A stretch of 48,377 nt of DNA from NCBI GenBank assembly GCA_035652395.1, contig DASRDX010000012.1:160778-209154 (forward strand). The letters run 5' to 3'. The stretch's first letter is position 1. Every line of letters starts with the position of its first letter. This DNA is from Candidatus Paceibacterota bacterium (GTDB lineage Bacteria > Patescibacteriota > Minisyncoccia > Phycocordibacterales > CAJBRS01). Shown here piece by piece: positions 7,246-14,501 of the stretch. A program made the position numbers and the translations under genes. The notes beneath the pieces are model-generated. The model did not search any database, was not told where the DNA came from, and saw only the letters and a program-made list of their open reading frames with translations.

Positions 7246-8457
7246 ATGAAATTTAAATACAGCGCCATTAATAAAGACGGAATGACTTACGAGGCAGTCA
7301 AAGAAGCCCCGGACAAGTTTACTTTTTATCGCAATTTAAAGAGAGATGGCGAATCCATTATCTCGGTCAAAGAAGTGAAGGGGGGAATGAGTTCAATTAA
7401 TCTAAACTTTAGCCTCTTCGGCGGCATTAAGATGCATGACAAAATTCTTTTTGCCCGCAATTTAGGTGGGATGCTTGAGGCGGGTCTGCCACTTTCGCGC
7501 GCGCTCTCAGTATTGGAGAGACAGACCACCAATAAAAGATTGAAAGCTACTTACGCCGCTCTGAACGGTTCCATTACTTCAGGCAAGTCCCTTCACGAAG
7601 CCATGGCAGAATTTCCGAAAATCTTTAACACCCTTTTTGTTTCCATGGTTAAGGCCGGAGAGGAGGGCGGCAATCTTTCCGGTTCTCTGAAGCAAATTGC
7701 CATTCAAACTGACAAGACTTATCAGTTGAAACGAAAGGTGAGAGGAGCCATGCTCTACCCCGGTATCATCGTTTCCGTCATGATCATTATTGGAATTTTA
7801 ATGATGATCTTTGTGGTGCCGAGTCTGACGGCTACCTTTGAAAGTCTTAATTCGCCGCTTCCAGCTTCCACTAAATTTGTCATCGCCTTAAGCAGTTTTC
7901 TTAAAAATAATTACATTCTGGCTATTATTGTAATGGTGGCGGCAATCGCCGGAGTTTATTTTGGAGCCAAGACAACAAAAGGGAAAAGATTTTTAGACTT
8001 TCTAGTTTTACATATTCCAGTCATCGCTCCCATTATCAAGGAAACTAACGCCGCCCGTACCACTCGCACCCTTTCATCGCTTCTTAGCTCGGGAGTGGAT
8101 TTGATTTTAGCTACGGCTATCACCGGCGAAGTACTCCAAAACTCTTATTACAAGGAAGTTTTAATTGAGGTTCAAAAACGAGTAGAAAAAGGAGAGCCGA
8201 TTTCCACTTTGCTTTTGGAAAAGACTAAACTTTATCCAATTTTTGTCGGAGAAATGATTAATGTAGGGGAAGAAACCGGTCGGCTTTCGGAAATGCTTCT
8301 AGAAGTGGCGACCTATTACGAGGAGGAGGTGGAGGAAAAGACGAAAGATATGTCCACAGTCATTGAGCCATTTCTGATGGTCTTCATCGGACTCGTGGTA
8401 GGGTTCTTTGCCGTTTCCATGATTACGCCACTTTATTCGGTGATGAATAATATATGA
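7246..8457 (+). CDS. pilC: type IV pilus inner-membrane platform protein PilC/GspF
   Basis: Polytopic membrane protein that couples the assembly ATPase to pilin insertion. The 403 residues contain two copies of the GspF domain: about 65-190 (ILFARNLGGMLEAGLPLSRAL ... VKAGEEGGNLSGSL) and about 265-390 (ARTTRTLSSLLSSGVDLILA ... INVGEETGRLSEML). Each is followed by hydrophobic segments near 170-195, 215-240 and 370-395. An N-terminal cytoplasmic domain of about 60 residues precedes them. The gene starts one base after the pilB stop, and its own stop codon overlaps the next ATG (ATGA), so the operon is tightly coupled. Confidence 0.93.
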   Translation: MKFKYSAINKDGMTYEAVKEAPDKFTFYRNLKRDGESIISVKEVKGGMSSINLNFSLFGGIKMHDKILFARNLGGMLEAGLPLSRALSVLERQTTNKRLKATYAALNGSITSGKSLHEAMAEFPKIFNTLFVSMVKAGEEGGNLSGSLKQIAIQTDKTYQLKRKVRGAMLYPGIIVSVMIIIGILMMIFVVPSLTATFESLNSPLPASTKFVIALSSFLKNNYILAIIVMVAAIAGVYFGAKTTKGKRFLDFLVLHIPVIAPIIKETNAARTTRTLSSLLSSGVDLILATAITGEVLQNSYYKEVLIEVQKRVEKGEPISTLLLEKTKLYPIFVGEMINVGEETGRLSEMLLEVATYYEEEVEEKTKDMSTVIEPFLMVFIGLVVGFFAVSMITPLYSVMNNI

Positions 8458-8918
8458 GAAACTCGAAAGCGGGATTTACTATTTTGGAAATTCTGATGGT
8501 AGTAGTAATTTTGGCCATTCTCGTAGGCATCTCTTACACCGCCTTCAACAATCTCAATAGTTCTGAAGCACTGGATACGGAGACAAACACTATTCTTTCC
8601 ATGATTGAAAGGGCCAGAGAGCGAACTATCTCTTCTGAAAATAGTATTGAGTATGGTGTTCACTTTGCTTCTACCACTGCCGTGCTTTTTGTCGGCAAAA
8701 CATATTCCGCCGGATCTTCCACTAGCGAGACGAAGAATATTAATTCAAAAGTGAAAGTAAACAGCATTAATTTAACCGGAGGAGTGGCCGATATTTATTT
8801 TAATAAATTAAGCGGCAAGCCAAGCGCCACCGGAACAATTGTTTTTTCCTTGCTAAGCAGCACTTCCAGCGTAAAGACTATTACCATTTATAATACGGGT
8901 CTAAGTGATGTTAAATAA
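8454..8918 (+). CDS. type IV prepilin-like protein (minor pseudopilin)
   Basis: 154 residues with a textbook prepilin leader: short basic MRNSKAG followed by FTILEILMVVVILAILVGIS, giving Gly(-1), Phe(+1) and Glu(+5) for the prepilin peptidase. The hydrophobic N-terminal helix is followed by a Ser/Thr-rich globular domain with predicted beta structure, typical of GspH/FimT-type minor pilins. The start ATG overlaps the pilC stop. No prepilin peptidase gene is seen in the window, so processing depends on a gene elsewhere. Confidence 0.85.
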   Translation: MRNSKAGFTILEILMVVVILAILVGISYTAFNNLNSSEALDTETNTILSMIERARERTISSENSIEYGVHFASTTAVLFVGKTYSAGSSTSETKNINSKVKVNSINLTGGVADIYFNKLSGKPSATGTIVFSLLSSTSSVKTITIYNTGLSDVK

Positions 8919-9432
8919 AGGTATAAATTACAACTCAAAAGTCTCAACTTCTGTCAGAGAGAAATCCGGCTTCTCTTTAATTGAAGTAGTAGTGGCGGCT
9001 TCCATCATCACCATTTCAGTTTTAAGTATTATGGCCGTCTACGGCACTTTTATTAAAAACAATTTTGATAACACCGCCTCCATCCAAGCGGCTTACCTGG
9101 CCGAAGAAGGAATTGAAGCCGCTAAATCAATGCGAGATTTTGGCTGGGCAAGTAACATCGCTACTTTAACCAACGGCACCACTTACCGTTTCTATTACAA
9201 TACCTCTTTAAATAAATGGCAGGCGACCACTACCGTTTCGCGCATTGATAATGTTTTTGATCGCACATTCACGGTAGGAACGGCTTATCGAGACGGCAGT
9301 GATAATTTAGCCACTTCCGGCACAGCTGATTCAAACACCAAACTGGTGACTGTAAATGTCGCCTGGAACAAGAGAGGAGCCACTTCAACCAAGACTCTAC
9401 AGACATACATTACTAATTTGTTTGATAACTAA
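8908..9432 (+). CDS. prepilin-like protein, PilV/GspI type
   Basis: I prefer ATG 8908 over the in-frame GTG at 8905; the gene overlaps the previous one by about 11 bp. The leader is unusually long (about 22 residues, MLNKGINYNSKVSTSVREKSG) and precedes GFSLIEVVVAASIITISVLS, with Gly(-1), Phe(+1) and Glu(+5). The remaining 130 residues are rich in Thr/Ser/Asn, with aromatic and beta-prone stretches, and may form a minor-pilin head. The N-terminal helix ends in AVYGTFIKN, as in PilV-type proteins. It is expected in the inner membrane until assembled into the pilus. Confidence 0.82.
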   Translation: MLNKGINYNSKVSTSVREKSGFSLIEVVVAASIITISVLSIMAVYGTFIKNNFDNTASIQAAYLAEEGIEAAKSMRDFGWASNIATLTNGTTYRFYYNTSLNKWQATTTVSRIDNVFDRTFTVGTAYRDGSDNLATSGTADSNTKLVTVNVAWNKRGATSTKTLQTYITNLFDN

Positions 9433-9956
9433 TGAAATTTCGTAAAGTTTACAGCATTCATAACGGATTTTCGCTGGTAGAAATGCTGATCTACATCTTT
9501 TTGTTGAGTCTTCTGTTGATTGTCGTAATTAACAGCATGGTTATTATTGTCTCTTCCTACCGAAACATTAAAAGCACTGAAGCCATTGAGAGTTCGGGTC
9601 TCTCCGCTATGGATCGGATGGAAACGGAAATCCGCAACGCCCAAAGCGTCGACGCTATCAATAGTGTCTTTAGTGGAAGTGGCACTTCCAGTATTTTGAC
9701 CATCAATACTTCCACTACCACTCCGGCCAAAATCAAATTTTATGCCTCAAGCACGATTTTGGCGGTGGATGAAGACGGTATCTATAACGGCCCTCTCATT
9801 TCTTCCGGCGTTCGATTGAAAACTTTAATTTTCAGATCGATTAGTACTAGCACCTCGGCGGCTATCAAAATAGAATTAGAGATTGAAAGCGGGACAGGTC
9901 CTTCTTATAAATCAGCCAAGTTTTATGATACAGCTATTTTACGAGGGAGTTATTAA
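9432..9956 (+). CDS. prepilin-like protein, PulJ/PilW type
   Basis: 174 residues; the ATG overlaps the preceding stop codon by one base. Leader MKFRKVYSIHNG then FSLVEMLIYIFLLSLLLIVV, supplying Gly(-1), Phe(+1), Glu(+5). After the hydrophobic helix comes SSGLSAMDRMETEIRNAQSV, the amphipathic segment typical of PulJ/GspJ-like minor pilins, and a beta-rich Ser/Thr head. Three tandem prepilin-like genes downstream of pilC suggest a minor-pilin priming complex for the large protein encoded next. Confidence 0.82.
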   Translation: MKFRKVYSIHNGFSLVEMLIYIFLLSLLLIVVINSMVIIVSSYRNIKSTEAIESSGLSAMDRMETEIRNAQSVDAINSVFSGSGTSSILTINTSTTTPAKIKFYASSTILAVDEDGIYNGPLISSGVRLKTLIFRSISTSTSAAIKIELEIESGTGPSYKSAKFYDTAILRGSY

Positions 9957-9957
9957 T

Positions 9958-11793
9958 ATGAGAATTTTAGATTTTAAATTAAAAGGTTTTGCATCGCCTG
10001 CCGGGAATAGGGGGCAGGCGATGCTCCTGGCAGTTGTTTTCTTTCTCTTCATTAGCCTTACCATTATTCTCGGCATTACTGTTCCCGTTGTAAATCACAT
10101 CAAGAATGTCACCATTTCCAATAATTCCAAACAGAGTTTCATTATTGCCGAGGCCTTGAATGAAGATGCTCTTTATCGTTTGAACCATAATAAAAACTTA
10201 TCATCTTCTTTAAGTCTGGCTTTAAATGGGGCCACCGCTTCAGCCGCCGTTACCACGAGCTCTGGTGCCAAACAGATTATCTCTCAAGGAGCGGATAATC
10301 ACATCAATCGTTCTGTTAGCACTACTTTTACTCAAGGGCAGGGAGTGGCATTTAATTACGGTGTTCAAGTTGGTCAGGGCGGATTCACTTTAATGGGCGG
10401 ATCAAGTATTAATGGAAATGTTTATTCCAATGGTGACATCGTTGCTACTGATGGATCGTCAATTACTGGTAGCGCCGTCGCTGCTGATAGTGCTGCTCTA
10501 AACGCTGACCAAAACAATAATTCTCCTAGTACGCCGCCTTATAACATTTCTTTTGCCAGCTCGAGTGCCAATCAGGATATAGCCCAAGCTTTTCAAGTCT
10601 CCACTTCTTCACCAGTCAATAAAATTCTCTTTTATGTCAAAAAAGTTAGTACTCCGAGTGACGCAACCGTCCGCATCGTTTCAGATAATGGCGGTTCTCC
10701 GGGCACCACTGTTATTGACAGCGGAACTCTTAGTGCTTCTCAAGTCACCACAAGCTACTCTTGGGTAACGGTTACTTTTAGTTCAAATGCTGTCCTCTTT
10801 CCAAACACTACTTACTGGGTAGTAATTGACGCGGCTTCAAATGCCAGTAAATACTATGTCTTGGGCGCAAATACCAATACTTACACCATTGGGTCTTTAA
10901 AGCTCGGTACATACGGCGGCAGCTGGAATACAGTTTCTCCATCGGGCGCTGACGGATACTTTACCCTTTATCTTGGTGGAGTAACTTCTACTATCGGCGG
11001 TGGATCCTATGTTGGCGCTATTAATGTTGGTTCGGCTGGAGTGGGAGATGCCTGGGCTTACGATGTTGAGGGCGGCAGTGTGGCGGGTCATTTATATTGT
11101 CAGATTGGCCATAATAATAATAAAGCTTGTGATACTTCTCGAGGAGATCCGTCGCCTGTAAGCTTTCCCATTTCAGATGGCAATATTCAAGAATGGAAGG
11201 ATGAGGCGGACGGCGGAGGAATAATTACCGGTGCCACCAATTGTCATGGCGGCTATACCGGCGGAAATTGTATCGTCGATTATGCGGGAGCAACTTTCGG
11301 GCCGGGTAAAATTACCGGCAACTTAACAGTCAATGGCGGCGGAACTCTTACTTTAACTGGTACGGTCTGGGTTCAGGGAACTATCACTGTTACCGGCGGC
11401 GGCGCTATCCGTCTATCTTCTTCGTATGGATCAAGCGGTGGTGTTCTACTCACCGATGGCTGGGTAGATCTTAGTGGCGGCGGTCAATTAACCGGCTCAG
11501 GAAGTTCAGGCAGTTATTTGCTATTACTAACCACTAGTCAGTGTCCCAATAGCGGCAGCTGCAGCGGACACAATGCCATGGATGTTACGGGCGGGGCCGG
11601 CGCCGTTATTTTGAATGCTCAAAATGGAGTGATGTCGCTTGCAGGTGGGGTAAATGCTAATGAAGCCACGGCTTATAAGATTAGCGCTGTCGGAGGTACT
11701 ACTGTCACTTATCAAAGTGGACTAGCCAATCAGAATTTCTCCAGCGGACCGAGCGGCGCCTGGAATGTTTCGAGCTGGCAGCAGACACTTTAA
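9958..11793 (+). CDS. large PilX-like pilus-tip / surface adhesin candidate
   Basis: The preferred start is ATG 9958, just after the preceding stop; the frame is open upstream but would overlap the previous gene. The 611 residues begin with a short polar segment, then RGQAMLLAVVFFLFISLTII, a PilX-like N-terminal helix without the prepilin Glu(+5) motif. Residues about 190-350 (DIAQAFQVSTSS ... DNGGSPGTTV ... NTTYWVVID) resemble a choice-of-anchor R / jelly-roll module. The C-terminal third is Gly-rich with short beta repeats (GTVWVQGTITVTGGGAI), as in polymer-forming or beta-helix proteins. It ends the pilus operon. A role in adhesion is inferred from position and architecture only. Confidence 0.72.
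   Translation: MRILDFKLKGFASPAGNRGQAMLLAVVFFLFISLTIILGITVPVVNHIKNVTISNNSKQSFIIAEALNEDALYRLNHNKNLSSSLSLALNGATASAAVTTSSGAKQIISQGADNHINRSVSTTFTQGQGVAFNYGVQVGQGGFTLMGGSSINGNVYSNGDIVATDGSSITGSAVAADSAALNADQNNNSPSTPPYNISFASSSANQDIAQAFQVSTSSPVNKILFYVKKVSTPSDATVRIVSDNGGSPGTTVIDSGTLSASQVTTSYSWVTVTFSSNAVLFPNTTYWVVIDAASNASKYYVLGANTNTYTIGSLKLGTYGGSWNTVSPSGADGYFTLYLGGVTSTIGGGSYVGAINVGSAGVGDAWAYDVEGGSVAGHLYCQIGHNNNKACDTSRGDPSPVSFPISDGNIQEWKDEADGGGIITGATNCHGGYTGGNCIVDYAGATFGPGKITGNLTVNGGGTLTLTGTVWVQGTITVTGGGAIRLSSSYGSSGGVLLTDGWVDLSGGGQLTGSGSSGSYLLLLTTSQCPNSGSCSGHNAMDVTGGAGAVILNAQNGVMSLAGGVNANEATAYKISAVGGTTVTYQSGLANQNFSSGPSGAWNVSSWQQTL
9991..10024. repeat. 12-bp palindrome, 10-nt loop, inside the PilX-like gene
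   Basis: GCATCGCCTGCC (9991-10002) is perfectly complementary to 10013-10024 with a 10-nt loop. It encodes residues about 12-23, just before the membrane helix. One of several coding-embedded palindromes with the same loop length. Confidence 0.75.
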
Positions 11794-11816
11794 ATTTGAA
11801 GAGTAGGCTAATGTAG

Positions 11817-11851
11817 AAGAAGGCCTTTTCACTTCGCGAAAAGGCCTTCTT
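11817..11851 (+). terminator. terminator of the pilus operon
   Basis: Perfect 14-bp stem (11817-11830 with 11838-11851), 7-nt loop. The 3' arm ends in CTTCTT with no longer T-tract. It ends only 8 bp before the -10 box of tpiA. Confidence 0.75.
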
Positions 11852-11856
11852 AGCTA

Positions 11857-11865
11857 TGTTATAAT
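11857..11865 (+). promoter_or_regulatory. tpiA extended -10 promoter, predicted leaderless
   Basis: TGTTATAAT with the perfect hexamer at 11860-11865. Only 7 nt separate it from the ATG at 11873, so the predicted transcription start is the start codon itself. The -35 region is occupied by the preceding terminator. Confidence 0.65.
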
Positions 11866-11872
11866 TTCTAGA

Positions 11873-12628
11873 ATGTCGCGGCGAAAAAAAATTATTGTCG
11901 GAAACTGGAAGATGAATCCGGAATCTTTGCGCGAAGCCGTCAGAATTTTCAGCAAGATTAAAAAAAGCTCTAGCCGCCTCGATACTGAAATAATTATTTG
12001 TCCTCCCGCTATCTATTTAAACAACTTAACTTCGGGCCGAATTAAGATCGGAGCCCAAGATGTTTCCGCGGAGACCAAAGGGGCCCACACTGGTGAGATT
12101 AGCGCTGAAATGCTGGCTAAAAATAACATTAAATACGTCATAGTTGGGCATTCGGAGAGACGGAGCATGGGGGAAACGGACGAAATCATCAATAAAAAAA
12201 TTGAAACCGCTCTTTTTTACGGCCTAAAAATCATTCTTTGCGTCGGCGAGTCAAAACGTGACGAGCATGGCGAGTATTTAAACTATCTGAAAAGCCAGCT
12301 GAAGAATTCTCTGAAAAGAATCAATCGAAAGTATCTAAAAAATATTTTAATTGCTTACGAGCCACTATTTACTATCGGACGAAAAGATTTTGAAGCCATG
12401 TCTCCGCATGATATTCATCAAATTGTTATTTTAATTCGCAAAAATCTATTGGATCATTTCAGTGATCCGCTTGCCGCCAAAGTACCAATACTTTATGGCG
12501 GTTCAGTCAGTGTGGAGAATGCCGCTTTGATCGTTGAGGGAGGGGAAGTGAACGGTCTTTTAATTGGGCGCCAGAGTCTTAATCCGGAGCAGTTCGGAGA
12601 AATTATCAGGAGAGTGGCTCGCGTTTAG
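11873..12628 (+). CDS. tpiA: triosephosphate isomerase
   Basis: Cytosolic glycolytic enzyme interconverting dihydroxyacetone phosphate and glyceraldehyde 3-phosphate. At 251 residues it has the normal length. The catalytic residues are visible: Lys13 in GNWKMN, His93 in VGHSERR and Glu163 in AYEPLFTIGR. The phosphate-gripping YGGSV and the GLLIGR end of the barrel are present. In the flexible loop 6 region, FTIGRKDFE stands where WAIGTG is usual, so the loop is divergent. pgk follows after 8 bp and forms a two-gene glycolytic unit. The promoter places the start codon at or next to the transcription start. Confidence 0.95.
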   Translation: MSRRKKIIVGNWKMNPESLREAVRIFSKIKKSSSRLDTEIIICPPAIYLNNLTSGRIKIGAQDVSAETKGAHTGEISAEMLAKNNIKYVIVGHSERRSMGETDEIINKKIETALFYGLKIILCVGESKRDEHGEYLNYLKSQLKNSLKRINRKYLKNILIAYEPLFTIGRKDFEAMSPHDIHQIVILIRKNLLDHFSDPLAAKVPILYGGSVSVENAALIVEGGEVNGLLIGRQSLNPEQFGEIIRRVARV

Positions 12629-12636
12629 AAACAATT

Positions 12637-13755
12637 ATGTTGGAAATTAAAAACATCAAAGAGGCGGGCGACTTAGCGGGCAAAAAAGTCATCGCTCGGC
12701 TTGATCTTAATGTACCAATAGAAAATGACCAGATTACCGATGATTTTCGCATTCTAAAATTGCTACCCACCATTCAATATCTTCGGGAAAACGGAGCAAT
12801 TACTTTGATTATCAGTCATTTGGATGCTGAGGGAGAGACTTTGGAGGTGATCGGAAACTATTTGAACGAGAAGTTTCCGATCACCTTTTTAAAAGATCTT
12901 TTTTCTGCCGAAACCGAAAAGAAAATTCAGGAGGCCAAAGCCGGCGATGTATTTTTATTTGAAAATATCCGACAGTATCCGGAGGAAGAGAAAAATGACG
13001 AGGAATTCGCGAAGCGAATTGCTCGTCTCGGTGATCTCTATCTCAATGATGCTTTCCCAGTCTGTCATCGTTGCCATGCTTCCGTTGTCGGCGTGCCAAA
13101 ATTTTTGCCTCATTACGCCGGTTTCCAGCTCCAAAAAGAAATTGAACATCTTTCCTTGAGCGAAAATCCGGAGCGACCATTTTTATTTATTTTAGGGGGA
13201 GCCAAATTCAGTACCAAGCTGCCACTGATTCAAAAATTCTTGGACCGAGCAGATTATTGTTTTGTAGCTGGCGCTCTTTCAAATGATTTCTTCAAAGAAA
13301 AAGGATGGGAAGTCGGAATTTCCCTTACCGATCCGACACCCTTTGACCCGAAAATGCTGGAAAATCCGAAATTAATTCTGCCGGCTGAAGTAATGACTAA
13401 AAATGGCGATCAGATCGTGCCGAAAAAACCAAGCGAATTAAATAAAGAAGATAAAATTGTGGATGCGGGTCCCGCAGTTCTAGAACAACTAAGGGAGCTT
13501 ATTCAAAAATCCAAACTAATTATTTGGAACGGACCACTCGGTTATTACGAAGATGGCTTCGATCAGCCGACCAAAGATTTAGCCAAGTTGATAGCCGAGT
13601 CCGTCGCCACCTCGATCATCGGTGGCGGCGACACCATCGCCGCCATTGAGTCGCTCGGTCTTCAAGACAAATTCACATTCGTCTCCACCGGCGGGGGCGC
13701 CATGCTGGACTTTCTTCTTGACGACACCTTGCCGGGAATAGAAGCTTTAAAATAA
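12637..13755 (+). CDS. pgk: phosphoglycerate kinase
   Basis: Transfers phosphate between 1,3-bisphosphoglycerate and ADP in lower glycolysis. At 372 residues it is shorter than the usual 390-400. Landmarks: RLDLNVP near the N-terminus, LFENIRQYPEEEKND, NDAFPVCHRCHAS, ILGGAKFSTKLPL, and the nucleotide-domain motifs IIWNGPLGYYE, GGGDTIAAI and STGGGAMLDFL. The SHLGRP segment reads SHLDAEGET, so an arginine of the usual basic patch is missing and the loop is altered. No terminator follows on this strand; the only hairpin nearby has its T-tract on the opposite strand. A strong terminator-like palindrome lies inside the gene at 12845-12890. Confidence 0.94.
   Translation: MLEIKNIKEAGDLAGKKVIARLDLNVPIENDQITDDFRILKLLPTIQYLRENGAITLIISHLDAEGETLEVIGNYLNEKFPITFLKDLFSAETEKKIQEAKAGDVFLFENIRQYPEEEKNDEEFAKRIARLGDLYLNDAFPVCHRCHASVVGVPKFLPHYAGFQLQKEIEHLSLSENPERPFLFILGGAKFSTKLPLIQKFLDRADYCFVAGALSNDFFKEKGWEVGISLTDPTPFDPKMLENPKLILPAEVMTKNGDQIVPKKPSELNKEDKIVDAGPAVLEQLRELIQKSKLIIWNGPLGYYEDGFDQPTKDLAKLIAESVATSIIGGGDTIAAIESLGLQDKFTFVSTGGGAMLDFLLDDTLPGIEALK
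12845..12890 (+). repeat. 15-bp palindrome with T-tract inside pgk
   Basis: AGGTGATCGGAAACT (12845-12859) is perfectly complementary to 12872-12886, with a 12-nt loop, and is followed directly by TTTTT. It has the form of an intrinsic terminator but sits within pgk codons (about residues 70-85). Confidence 0.7.
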
Positions 13756-13757
13756 AA

Positions 13758-13775
13758 AGACCGTTTTTACGGTCT
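13758..13775 (-). terminator. terminator of the small minus-strand gene
   Basis: 7-bp stem (13758-13764 with 13769-13775), loop TTTT. The minus strand continues with TTTTT and ATTTT. The stop codon of the gene (13767-13769) lies within the hairpin. It does not serve pgk, which runs the other way. Confidence 0.7.
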
Positions 13776-14027
13776 GGCAGCGCTAACCATTGCAGAGAAA
13801 GCTCTTAAGACTTCAGGAGCGGTCTTATAAGTTTCATCGTGACCCTCACCGTAGGCTTTTTTTGAGGAAATTTTCGACAGACCGAATGGCTTGTCTTTTG
13901 TAGCGTTATACTCAATTACGTACTCAGCGCCCTGATAACGAATGCCCAAAAAGTTCTCGTCATTCTTAGTTATGGTTAGCCCCTTTAATCCCTGTAGAGA
14001 GATCTCTAGATCATGTAAGGAGTTCAT
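13767..14027 (-). CDS. small hypothetical protein (86 aa)
   Basis: 86 residues with no membrane segment or signal. The composition is ordinary for a small soluble alpha/beta protein: an N-terminal helix (NSLHDLEISLQGLKGL), beta-prone FLGIRYQGAEYVIEYNAT and a C-terminal helix (APEVLRAFSAMVSAA). It has its own promoter, a perfect TATAAT on the minus strand at 14036-14041, only 8 nt before the ATG, predicting a leaderless mRNA. It also has its own terminator. These signals support a real gene. I do not recognise the family. Confidence 0.65.
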   Translation of the reverse strand: MNSLHDLEISLQGLKGLTITKNDENFLGIRYQGAEYVIEYNATKDKPFGLSKISSKKAYGEGHDETYKTAPEVLRAFSAMVSAARP

Positions 14028-14035
14028 CTACTCTC

Positions 14036-14041
14036 ATTATA
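14036..14041 (-). promoter_or_regulatory. -10 box of the 86-aa gene, predicted leaderless
   Basis: Perfect TATAAT on the minus strand, with 8 nt between it and the ATG at 14027. Confidence 0.55.
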
Positions 14042-14063
14042 CATAACGAAGAATTAAAGCAAT

Positions 14064-14471
14064 TTAAATTGAACTTCGAATTTTCTCTGCGGTTTTTTCC
14101 ATTTCTCCTTCCTTGTAGGGCTTATGAACTCCCCATTTGAAATCATCTTCAATGTATCTAGGAATAATGTGTATGTGAGCGTGAAAAACCAACTGACCCC
14201 CGGGTTTTTCATTATTCATTACCAAGTGAATGCCATCGGCGAGAGTGCCGTGCTTAACTGCAATAGCCACCTTCTTGACCGAAAGCATCAGGCGACAGAG
14301 TTCTTCGTCTGGTATGGTGTAGAGATTTTCAAAATGATCTTTCGGAATAACCAAAACATGGCCGGGATTTGAAGGATGAATGTCCATAAAAGCCAAAGTA
14401 TATTCATCCTCATACACTTTCTCGGCCGGAATTTCTCCTGACACAATTTTACAGAAGACACAATCTTGCAT
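14064..14471 (-). CDS. HIT-family nucleotide hydrolase/transferase
   Basis: 135 residues counted from ATG 14471 (MQDCVFCKI). The reading frame is open further upstream, but that would run into the divergent recJ gene and loses the promoter. The histidine triad HAHIHIIPR near residues 98-106 provides the catalytic His. The N-terminal CVFCKI supplies the cysteine pair of zinc-binding HIT proteins, and the Asp/Asn-rich MDIHPSNPGHVLVIPK strand is typical. Family members cleave nucleoside phosphoramidates or dinucleoside polyphosphates. A TATACT box 6 nt before the ATG implies a leaderless mRNA. Confidence 0.9.
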   Translation of the reverse strand: MQDCVFCKIVSGEIPAEKVYEDEYTLAFMDIHPSNPGHVLVIPKDHFENLYTIPDEELCRLMLSVKKVAIAVKHGTLADGIHLVMNNEKPGGQLVFHAHIHIIPRYIEDDFKWGVHKPYKEGEMEKTAEKIRSSI

Positions 14472-14477
14472 GATCAA

Positions 14478-14492
14478 AGTATATGTTAGAAT
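14478..14492. promoter_or_regulatory. compact divergent promoter HIT / recJ
   Basis: On the minus strand TATACT (14478-14483) stands 6 nt before the HIT ATG (14471). On the plus strand TGTTAGAAT (14484-14492) stands 9 nt before the recJ ATG (14502). Only 30 bp separate the two start codons, so both transcripts are predicted to be leaderless or nearly so, and simultaneous polymerase binding looks sterically difficult. Confidence 0.65.
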
Positions 14493-14501
14493 AGCCGCAA
14501 A

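Noticed and set aside
9883-9957. Longer start of the PilX-like protein
   Set aside because: It would overlap the preceding prepilin gene by 75 bp; ATG 9958 follows the stop directly.
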